From NCBI GenBank assembly GCA_029864805.1, contig JAOTSS010000037.1, positions 1-19,488 on the forward strand: a stretch of DNA of 19,488 nucleotides, written 5' to 3'. Shown one piece after another: positions 14,292 to 19,488 of this stretch. The notes below the pieces were generated by a model. It had not been told where the DNA came from and searched no databases. It saw only the letters and a list, made by a program, of their open reading frames with translations. A program made the position numbers and the translations under genes. Source of the DNA: Candidatus Nitrosopumilus sp. GTDB lineage: Archaea; Thermoproteota; Nitrososphaeria; Nitrososphaerales; Nitrosopumilaceae. How positions within the stretch are numbered: position 1 is the stretch's first letter; each line of letters begins with the position of its first letter.

Positions 14292-14367
14292 CTGTAAAGG
14301 TAAAAGTTCTGACTGTAAGTGCCATGATGTCAATGAGCAGTTATGGTCACAGAAAAAAACTATCTAG
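14209..14367 (+). CDS. 52-aa zinc-ribbon microprotein, copy A
   Basis: ATG 14209 to TAG 14365-14367. It contains Cys3-x2-Cys6 (MRCPNCGNQ), Cys17-x2-Cys20 (DPDCNKCDH), then His/Cys-rich LHQKNCKGKSSDCKCHD with Cys29, Cys36 and Cys38. The first four cysteines form a zinc-ribbon; the later Cys/His group could bind a second metal. It has a close paralogue in inverted orientation (14881-15045): the first 33 residues are identical. A 12-codon frame upstream (ATG 14174, MEVKKKRESKQK) ends in TGA overlapping this ATG as ATGA and may act as a coupled leader. TTTAAATC at about 14147-14154 could be the TATA box for that leader. The gene follows the ATP-grasp gene by 70 nt on the same strand. Confidence 0.65.
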   Translation: MRCPNCGNQASWRDPDCNKCDHTLHQKNCKGKSSDCKCHDVNEQLWSQKKTI

Positions 14368-14800
14368 TCATCAATAATTATCAGAACTGTGTATAGGATT
14401 TTTTCTTGAAATACAGTGGTAGTCAATTTAACATCTACAATTTTTCTCTGCCGAACTATCTCATTTACAAGAGCATCTAATTTGGATAATTCTTCTGTTT
14501 GTATTGTTTCAATATGCACAAGATATCTGAAACAATCTAGGATAAAAACATAGAATGTATCTATCTGCGTGGATTGATGAAAATTGATACAGCAGACATG
14601 ATGAGTCCGGATCATGTAGTTGCAGCAGAATCATGTTCTTGGAATTTATCTTGTGAGCAGAAAAAATATTGATATTGGACAATAATTTGAGACGATTATT
14701 TTTCTGATATTTTTTAAATTCAGGGTCAACAATTATCAATTCAGGGATTTTGTTGAAACTATTCCGAAACTACAAGGAATTTTCAGATAGAATAATGATT
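14364..14800 (-). pseudogene. decayed gene region between the inverted zinc-ribbon copies
   Basis: The minus strand carries protein-like pieces in different frames. One is SFNKIPELIIVDPEFKKYQK, then NNRLKLLSNINIFSAHKINS (about 14750-14620, upstream part interrupted by TAG). The other is FRYLVHIETIQTEELSKLDA, then LVNEIVRQRKIVDVKLTTTV, ending IIIDD at TAG 14364-14366. Neither frame alone makes a sensible product; the intervening 14560-14610 stretch is frame-ambiguous. The first piece vaguely recalls a receiver-type (response-regulator) strand-helix order, but the phospho-acceptor pattern is not clear. The stop overlaps copy A's stop on the other strand. Treat this as a remnant of one or two small genes. 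Confidence 0.35.
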
Positions 14801-14880
14801 GCCGAAAATTAACACATGTATTGTAATTGAGATTAATTATGCTGAGTTCGGACTAGCATAATCAAAAATATTATTTGGCC

Positions 14881-15045
14881 TTATTGGTTTTGTGATTTTT
14901 TTTGGATCCACAGATTTTCATTTATTTCATGGCACTTACAATCAGGAGATTTGCCCTTGCAATTTTTCTGATGTAATGTATGATCACATTTGTTGCAATC
15001 AGGATCCCTCCAACTTGCCTGGTTTCCACAGTTTGGACATCTCAT
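14881..15045 (-). CDS. 54-aa zinc-ribbon microprotein, copy B
   Basis: ATG 15045 to TAA 14881-14883. It has the same cysteine layout as copy A (Cys3, 6, 17, 20, 29, 36 and 38) with residues 1-33 identical. The C-terminal part differs (PDCKCHEINENLWIQKKSQN against SDCKCHDVNEQLWSQKKTI); many of the base changes there are silent or conservative, which indicates that both copies have been under protein-level selection. The start lies 4 nt after the stop of a 32-codon gene (15050-15148). Probable structural-zinc protein; partner and function unknown. Confidence 0.65.
   Translation of the reverse strand: MRCPNCGNQASWRDPDCNKCDHTLHQKNCKGKSPDCKCHEINENLWIQKKSQNQ
14963..15045 (-). repeat. inverted repeat arm B (83 nt, perfect)
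   Basis: Reverse complement of 14209-14291 without mismatch; it covers the first 27 codons and part of codon 28 of the copy B gene. See arm A for the limits. It could form a long hairpin in single-stranded DNA and is a substrate for inversion of the 671-nt segment between the arms. Confidence 0.95.
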
Positions 15046-15049
15046 AATA

Positions 15050-15148
15050 TTACGTTCTCACCGTTGAGACAATTTTATCAACTTTGAATTGGATCCTATC
15101 TTTACACATAGTCATCAAATAGTCTGCCAAATATGCATATTCTATCAT
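15050..15148 (-). CDS. 32-aa small protein upstream of zinc-ribbon copy B
   Basis: ATG 15148 to TAA 15050-15052, reading MIEYAYLADYLMTMCKDRIQ then FKVDKIVSTVRT. The composition is helical and protein-like. The frame can extend to LQKSTNSFEGS before the ATG, but no earlier standard start is present. The 4-nt gap to the copy B start suggests joint translation, which is the main support for it being real. No family is recognised. Confidence 0.4.
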   Translation of the reverse strand: MIEYAYLADYLMTMCKDRIQFKVDKIVSTVRT

Positions 15149-15399
15149 ACTTCCTTCAAATGAATTAGTTGATTTTTGTAATTAAAGAAAATGAAAGTTG
15201 ACTTTATTCAGAATTAAATCAAGAATATGTTGGTTAATGAATTGAAATACCTAATGGTTCATGAGTGAATTTGTGGTAGACAGCTGCTCTGTCTTGTTGT
15301 TTTACCTCGTTTTAAAAAAGTGGGTCTGCCTTCACTCTGTTGGAAATATATTTAATTACAAAATTATTCTAAATTGAATTTATGTTGGATTTAATCCTT

Positions 15400-16200
15400 T
15401 TATGAAATTTTGAATAATGTTTTTGCATTCTTGTACATGAAATTATCTCTGAATTCTTTTTTGATGTTTAATTTGGCTACAAAATTAAGATATGAATCCA
15501 TGCTACTGATTGGCCAATCAGTCCCATAAAGCAAATACCTTGGTTCCCCGGCATAGTTTATCAATTCTGCAACTTTGTCTTTCATCATCTTTTCAAAAAA
15601 GTGATCAAATGAACCTACAACAAGACCAGATACATCTGCATAGACATTTTTATTTTTATAAATCACTTCCTGTGCATCTTGAATCCAAGGATTTCCTAGG
15701 TGACACATCACAATTTTGAGTTCAGGATTATCTACTGCTACATCGTCTAGATTAAGAGGTCTAGAGTATCGCAGTTTTCCTTTCTCAGAATATGTGTCGC
15801 CTGTATGAAACATTACTGGAATGCCAAATTCAATACATGTGTCATAGACCTTTTGGTATTGTTTATCGTAGGGGTAATAGTGTTCATAACCTGAATAAAT
15901 TTTCATAGCTTTAATTTTACCTTCTTTAATCCAATTTCGATAAATTCTAAGATCATCATCAGTGTGATTATCAATTGTAAACCCTGCTGCAATTCCTAAA
16001 TTATCATATTTTTTAATGGCATCAATGATTTGTCTAGTCGACGGTCTTTCTGAATTTACTTTGTAGGACGATAAGATTATTGCATAATCTACATTGTTAC
16101 TACTCATTTCAGTTTGGAGCATTTCCAATCTATCTTCTAACAATGGAACATGTTGAGTGAGTTCATATTGATTTACATGAACATGGCAATCAATTATCAT
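15400..16200 (-). CDS. TIM-barrel amidohydrolase (amidohydrolase_2 type)
   Basis: A 266-residue metal-dependent hydrolase when started at ATG 16200. The metal/active-site markers are in order: His6-x-His8 in IDCHVHVN (strand 1), His132 in VMFHTGD, His167 in IVMCHLGNPW, and Asp228 in LLYGTDWPIS (strand 8). This fits COG2159/PF04909 enzymes, which hydrolyse or decarboxylate small cyclic or amide substrates; the actual substrate is unknown. The ATG at 16200 is chosen because it overlaps the GNAT stop as TAATG, and because the family begins right at the HxH strand; the ATG 30 nt upstream would add a non-conserved stretch. Cytoplasmic. Co-translation with the GNAT suggests sequential acyl/amide chemistry on one compound. 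Confidence 0.88.
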   Translation of the reverse strand: MIIDCHVHVNQYELTQHVPLLEDRLEMLQTEMSSNNVDYAIILSSYKVNSERPSTRQIIDAIKKYDNLGIAAGFTIDNHTDDDLRIYRNWIKEGKIKAMKIYSGYEHYYPYDKQYQKVYDTCIEFGIPVMFHTGDTYSEKGKLRYSRPLNLDDVAVDNPELKIVMCHLGNPWIQDAQEVIYKNKNVYADVSGLVVGSFDHFFEKMMKDKVAELINYAGEPRYLLYGTDWPISSMDSYLNFVAKLNIKKEFRDNFMYKNAKTLFKIS

Positions 16201-16874
16201 TATTTTTCTATGAAGTGAGGATTTTTCCATTCAATAAAAGTTGCATTGTTTAATGATCTAGGATCTTTCATGTAGTTAGGGAGTATCTTGATAAATTTGA
16301 ATCCATTTCTTATCTGAAATGACAATACAGGTTCTTTGACTTTATGTCGTTTTACCATTTGAACATATTCTAATGGGGACAATTCTTTGGCATGTTCACA
16401 ATAATTGAAAAGTCTTGCTCCTGCAATTATTCTTCTTAGATTAAGTTCTATTGCCAATTCTTTCCTTGCATCATATAGTTTTGTCGCAACTCCTAATCTC
16501 CTATGATCTGGGTGAGATGAAACATCAGCACCATATAGAGAATCTCCCTTTGGATTGTGATTTTTAAAAAAACTATCCCCACAAGTCTCTTTCCACGTAT
16601 GATTTTCATATTCTGACTTTAATTCTACAATCAGACTGCTGCAAGAACCAACAATTTTTCCGCGATATTCTGCAACAAATTGACCTTGAGGAAAAACTCG
16701 AAGATGGGCTTCAAGTTGTTCAGATCTCCAGTACACGCCTTCTGCTGCCATATGTGGAAATGCAATTTTTTGCAATTCTACAATTTTTGGAATATCCTTC
16801 TTTTCCATTCTTCGTATAATTACATGACTTTGTCTTGTATGGGTAGAGGAATTCATGTTTTTTACCAACAGCAT
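16200..16874 (-). CDS. GNAT-family N-acetyltransferase
   Basis: A 224-residue GNAT protein. The acetyl-CoA motif A is at about 117-137 (ADVSSHPDHRRLGVATKLYD, pyrophosphate-binding loop R-R-L-G-V-A). It is preceded by the FVAEYRGKIVGSCSSLIVEL strand pair (67-86) and followed by LRRIIAGARLFNYCEHAKEL and SFQIRNGFKFIKILPNYMKD. The last region, ending DPRSLNNATFIEWKNP, resembles the GNAT half of bacterial bifunctional GNAT/carbon-nitrogen-hydrolase proteins as I remember them. Here the GNAT stands alone and the next gene, overlapping by one base, encodes an amidohydrolase instead of a nitrilase. Acceptor unknown. The ATG at 16874 is the longest start; Met7 (ATG 16856) is equally possible. Upstream are two microprotein genes on the same strand. 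Confidence 0.85.
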   Translation of the reverse strand: MLLVKNMNSSTHTRQSHVIIRRMEKKDIPKIVELQKIAFPHMAAEGVYWRSEQLEAHLRVFPQGQFVAEYRGKIVGSCSSLIVELKSEYENHTWKETCGDSFFKNHNPKGDSLYGADVSSHPDHRRLGVATKLYDARKELAIELNLRRIIAGARLFNYCEHAKELSPLEYVQMVKRHKVKEPVLSFQIRNGFKFIKILPNYMKDPRSLNNATFIEWKNPHFIEK

Positions 16875-16909
16875 TTAAAAGTTCTTGAACAAATATGCAC
16901 TATATCTTT

Positions 16910-17050
16910 TTAGTACCTTGTTTTCATCCTTTTTCTTTTTCTTGAATCCTTTTCATAAGATGAAGATTCTAACGCATAGTCATAATTTGGATATAACATG
17001 TTAAATTGTTGCTCAACAGTATTTTCATCATTCGAGTCTGAATAGTTCAT
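16910..17050 (-). CDS. 46-aa acidic-to-basic microprotein
   Basis: ATG 17050 to TAA 16910-16912. It begins acidic and polar (MNYSDSNDENTVEQQFNM), has an aromatic centre (LYPNYDYALESSSYEK) and ends strongly basic (DSRKRKRMKTRY). The bipolar charge pattern is unlike translated noise. It starts 5 nt after the stop of the 52-aa zinc-ribbon gene and ends 35 nt before the GNAT start, so it fits a four-gene operon. It is likely disordered and could bridge a protein partner and RNA/DNA. No family is recognised. Confidence 0.5.
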   Translation of the reverse strand: MNYSDSNDENTVEQQFNMLYPNYDYALESSSYEKDSRKRKRMKTRY

Positions 17051-17055
17051 AGCAA

Positions 17056-17214
17056 TCAAATTTTACCTTCATTATGCCAAACTGAATCTTTTTGTTCACA
17101 GGAATCTGAACAATAATCCTTATTGCTTTCTATTTTGGTGCCACAATAGTCACAATGTGTTGCAGGATCATAGGCCTTTTTCTCAAGAATTGTTTTACGG
17201 TAATGTATCAACAA
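17056..17214 (-). CDS. 52-aa zinc-ribbon microprotein heading the GNAT operon
   Basis: The TTG-start frame (17214; second TTG 17211) ends at TGA 17056-17058. Cys21-x2-Cys24 (THCDYCGTKIE) and Cys35-x3-Cys39 (KDYCSDSCEQ) form a compact treble-clef/zinc-ribbon unit, a layout seen in small archaeal proteins that inspect or bind partners. No ATG is in frame after the upstream stop, so the start codon is uncertain. The next gene begins 5 nt downstream. The divergent 17215-17317 stretch should hold promoters for this operon and for the gene at 17318. Confidence 0.55.
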   Translation of the reverse strand: MLIHYRKTILEKKAYDPATHCDYCGTKIESNKDYCSDSCEQKDSVWHNEGKI

Positions 17215-17288
17215 AAATGCATGGTAAAAATTAGTTAAAATCTAATTAATAGTTGATCTTATTTTAGATGAAGTCAACTCAAATACAC

Positions 17289-17297
17289 TTTAAATAA
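17289..17297 (+). promoter_or_regulatory. TATA box of the 17318 gene
   Basis: TTTAAATAA, 29 nt (first base to ATG) upstream of ATG 17318, a good archaeal promoter geometry for a leaderless mRNA. The string TTTAAATAACT is identical to the box at 10894. Confidence 0.5.
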
Positions 17298-17317
17298 CTC
17301 CATTTAATTCCTCGAGT

Positions 17318-17468
17318 ATGAAATGTCAATGCAAGACTGACTCTGTCTGTATGTTTCATTATATTCTAAAAAACCCTGATTCAATAATTCCAAAAAATTG
17401 AGTTCATGGAACCTTTGATGGAAACAGATACAAAAAATGGTTGTTTTGGATGTGTCTTTGATGCATAA
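17318..17468 (+). pseudogene. Cys-rich microprotein gene with in-frame TGA and one extra base
   Basis: ATG 17318 reads MKCQCKTDSVCMFHYILKNP and then DSIIPKN, meeting TGA at 17399-17401. Beyond it the same frame continues VHGTFDGNRYK. Dropping one A from the AAAAAA run that follows (about 17432-17437) gives NGCFGCVFDA and TAA 17466-17468. Repaired, this is about 50 residues with Cys3, Cys5 and Cys11 and a C-terminal Cys-x2-Cys, another metal-site layout. TGG (Trp) to TGA is the simplest origin of the stop. A good promoter and start are kept, so a 27-residue N-terminal peptide may still be made. Confidence 0.5.
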
Positions 17469-17484
17469 ATAATCAACTTTGAGT

Positions 17485-17661
17485 ATGGTGGGGCTTTTAA
17501 CTCTAAATCTATCATCTTTTTGAGTTTTCTCACCATCATTTGTTGATGGAATTTTAGAATTCTTTGAGTTTTTAAAATATGATGCTAATGCGCTTGGAGA
17601 TAAAAATATCGTATCGAAAAATTATCTTTTACAGACATTTCAATTAAAAGCAGTCAAATAA
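17485..17661 (+). pseudogene. 58-codon small gene with an in-frame TGA
   Basis: ATG 17485 reads MVGLLTLNLSSF, then TGA (17521-17523), then continues in the same frame as VFSPSFVDGILEFFEFLKYD and ANALGDKNIVSKNYLLQTFQ to TAA 17659-17661. The part after the stop is clearly protein-like, with an acidic/aromatic helix, and has no start codon of its own. TGG to TGA would again explain the stop. No family is recognised. It lies directly downstream of the similarly interrupted 17318 gene, 16 nt after its end. Confidence 0.45.
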
Positions 17662-17766
17662 AACAAATATCAAAAATAAGAGTCCGTGATTGTAAAACAA
17701 TTTGAAAAATTTTGAACTGGAAGAAGTGTTTATTTAATTTCCTAGTCTTGAGTTATCAGGCAAAAT

Positions 17767-19395
17767 TTGAATGCAGAAAAAATTGAGGAATTATTTCAGG
17801 CAACCTCTGATAACAAATTCTCCGAATTCAAAAAAGGGATGGTCTCCTCTGCATTTCCTGACGCTACAAAGGCAGGAGTCGAGATGCTCAAAAAAGGAGG
17901 TAATGCGATAGATGCGGCATGCGCTACCGCCATTGCACTTGGCGTATGCGAGCCTCAGGCATCAGGAATTGGAGGCCAGTCCATGGCAATAATTCATTTT
18001 CAGGGAAAAACCGTCTGCATTGATGGTTCAACACGCTCTCCATCACGTGCAATACCGTCCAAGTTTAAACAGATAATGTATAGATCCGTAGGATACAGGG
18101 CCACAACTGTTCCAAGTACTGTTGCGGTAATGGGATTTCTTAACGAAAAGTATGGGAATCTTGACTGGTCTGACATTCTAAAACCTGCAATTAAAATTGC
18201 AAGGAAAGGATACCGAATTACAAAACTTCAACATGAATTGCAACAACGTGAACTTGGGATTTTTTCAAAGGTTGAATCCAGATCTGGGGCAAAATACTTT
18301 CTCAAGGATGGCGAAATACCGTATGAACCAAATGATATCTTTGTGCAAGATGAACTGTCAGAATTTCTATCGTATCTTGGTACACACGGATATAGGTCAT
18401 TTTATCATGGAAAGATTCCAAAAATAATAGATGCAGATATGAGGGAAAACAAAGGATTGTTACGCGAGGATGATTTGGTGATGATGCCAAAAATAATAGA
18501 AAGGGAGCCGATTTTAGGAAAATACAGAAACGTCACCGTCAAGACATTCCCACCTCCCGCAGTTGGAAGAATACTGCTTTTGATTCTCATGCTGCTAAAT
18601 GAGATTCCAATTAAAACAATCAAGAAAAACAAGGCAGAATTTTATCATTACCTGGTAGAGACATTTAGAAGATCCCTTGCATTTAGGACCCAGCGACCAT
18701 ATGACATGGCCACATACAAGCAATTCGATGACAAGTTACTTCATGACAAATCTTTTCTCAAACATCTATCTGAGTCAATAGTTGACGGAATGTCTCTTAA
18801 TTCACAACCAAAGGTAAAGTTTCATGATGAGGATACAACTCATCTTTCAGTAATGGATTGTGATGGAAATACAGTGGGAATAACACAGTCAATTGAACTG
18901 GTGTATGGTGCCAAAGCTGCGGCAAACGGTTTGGGGTTTTTGTACAATAGCTACATGTCATCATTTGAATATGACAACATAAACTATCCACATTATTTAC
19001 GACCAAATACAAGTCCGTGGACTTCAGTTGCACCAACCATATTGTTTCACAAAAACAAACCATGGATGACATTAGGCACTCCTGGTAGTGACAGAATACC
19101 TACAACAACTGCTCAGTTCATATCCTCTATTGTGGATTTGGGGAACAGTCCAAATGATGCAATGGACAGACCAAGGATTCATTGTTCTGTGGATGGAATA
19201 GTTACAGTAGAAGGAGAAAGATTTGATGACAGTGTAATTTCACATTTGGCAGAGATTGGCTACAAAATAGACACTAAGGAGCCATACTCATATTATCATG
19301 GCGCCATTCATGCGGTGATAAAAAAGCAGAGTTCCAAAGGATTCCAAGGAATTGCAGAGATTCGCCGTGATGGAATTGCCATGGGTATAGACTGA
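17767..19395 (+). CDS. gamma-glutamyltransferase-like Ntn hydrolase
   Basis: A 542-residue protein of the GGT family. The N-terminal part has MVSSAFPDATKAGVEMLKKG, then GNAIDAACATAIALGVCEPQ and the SGIGGQSMAIIHF turn. The autocleavage/nucleophile site is Thr357 in EDTTHLSVMDCDGNTVGITQ, matching the family TTHxSV(D/V) pattern. The oxyanion/substrate loop TLGTPGSDRIPTTTAQFI follows near residue 438. GGTs self-cleave into two subunits and hydrolyse or transfer gamma-glutamyl groups. Unlike most bacterial forms it has no signal peptide, so it should act in the cytoplasm. TTG 17767 is the first start; the next ATG in frame is residue 25, right at the conserved region. TTTATTTAAT at about 17729-17738 could be its TATA box. 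Some homologues hydrolyse cephalosporins or oxamates, so the substrate is open. Confidence 0.9.
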   Translation: MNAEKIEELFQATSDNKFSEFKKGMVSSAFPDATKAGVEMLKKGGNAIDAACATAIALGVCEPQASGIGGQSMAIIHFQGKTVCIDGSTRSPSRAIPSKFKQIMYRSVGYRATTVPSTVAVMGFLNEKYGNLDWSDILKPAIKIARKGYRITKLQHELQQRELGIFSKVESRSGAKYFLKDGEIPYEPNDIFVQDELSEFLSYLGTHGYRSFYHGKIPKIIDADMRENKGLLREDDLVMMPKIIEREPILGKYRNVTVKTFPPPAVGRILLLILMLLNEIPIKTIKKNKAEFYHYLVETFRRSLAFRTQRPYDMATYKQFDDKLLHDKSFLKHLSESIVDGMSLNSQPKVKFHDEDTTHLSVMDCDGNTVGITQSIELVYGAKAAANGLGFLYNSYMSSFEYDNINYPHYLRPNTSPWTSVAPTILFHKNKPWMTLGTPGSDRIPTTTAQFISSIVDLGNSPNDAMDRPRIHCSVDGIVTVEGERFDDSVISHLAEIGYKIDTKEPYSYYHGAIHAVIKKQSSKGFQGIAEIRRDGIAMGID

Positions 19396-19438
19396 CTCTT
19401 CATGACCTTCAGTACATTGGAGTCATACGAGTCATTAC

Positions 19439-19488
19439 ATGTTTTCTGAATTCAATACAGATCAAGTCTTCTATCGGAAATTTCTTGA
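19439..19488 (+). CDS. possible start of a further gene, cut by the window edge
   Basis: ATG 19439 opens a frame (MFSEFNTDQVFYRKFL) that runs to the last base without a stop. The 16 residues look protein-like but are too few to identify. It begins 43 nt after the gamma-glutamyltransferase stop on the same strand. Confidence 0.3.
   Translation, partial: MFSEFNTDQVFYRKFL

Noticed and set aside
14209..15045. Insertion sequence with inverted ends
   Set aside because: The 83-nt arms are the 5' halves of two zinc-ribbon genes; no transposase, no target duplication.
17399..17523. TGA decoded as tryptophan (alternative genetic code)
   Set aside because: Intact genes end in TGA with coupled overlaps (alpha-E/ATP-grasp, 159-aa/22-aa) and use TGG for Trp, so TGA is a stop in this genome.

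Overview
The window looks like a genome fragment of an ammonia-oxidising-type archaeon (Thaumarchaeota/Nitrososphaerota, Nitrosopumilales-like). The evidence is the low GC content, A/T-rich intergenic DNA, archaeal TATA-like boxes roughly 25-30 nt upstream of starts that would give leaderless mRNAs, and the gene content: a membrane-anchored cupredoxin, a DUF432-MscS pair, a PRC-barrel protein, an alpha-E/circularly permuted ATP-grasp/transglutaminase set and many tiny Cys-pair (zinc-ribbon-like) proteins. No rRNA, tRNA, CRISPR array, transposase or integrase was seen. The taxon is inferred from protein style, not from a marker gene.

Layout. 1-177 (-): 5' part of a Lys/Ala/Arg-rich histone-H1-like protein with 36-bp tandem repeats. 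916-1638 (+): PAC2-family proteasome-assembly-chaperone-like protein. 1801-3562 (-): four small genes that each appear to carry frame breaks, including a cupredoxin cut just before its axial copper ligand. 3729-4109 (+): small HExxH protein. 5955-4352 (-): DUF432 gene coupled to an MscS channel through a TAATG overlap. 5984-7151: short broken or Cys-rich genes. 7366-9132 (+): acetolactate-synthase-like ThDP enzyme. 10838-9316 (-): a chain of small coupled genes ending in a PRC-barrel protein. 10917-14138 (+): transglutaminase-like protease, truncated-length alpha-E protein and ATP-grasp amidoligase. 14209-15148: two near-identical zinc-ribbon microgenes in inverted orientation around a decayed gene. 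17214-15400 (-): two microproteins, a GNAT acetyltransferase and a TIM-barrel amidohydrolase, again with a TAATG junction. 17318-17661 (+): two small genes interrupted by in-frame TGA. 17767-19395 (+): gamma-glutamyltransferase-like Ntn hydrolase without a signal peptide.

How the parts may work together. Transglutaminase, alpha-E and COG2308 ATP-grasp proteins recur together in other genomes and have been predicted to make and process peptide or amide bonds; here alpha-E and ATP-grasp overlap by 4 nt. The gamma-glutamyltransferase about 3.6 kb downstream could act on gamma-glutamyl products, but that link is only inference. GNAT plus hydrolase is a second amide/acyl-chemistry unit. DUF432 plus MscS is a turgor-release unit.

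Two patterns stand out. First, the window holds an unusual density of 20-76 residue genes, most with CxxC-type pairs; several are joined by ATGA or TAATG overlaps, which argues that they are translated. Second, many of these small genes are broken by a single missing base, often in a short homopolymer, or by a stop codon, while about 10 kb of large genes is intact. This is either a real wave of small-gene decay or an uncorrected indel artefact, and raw reads would decide.
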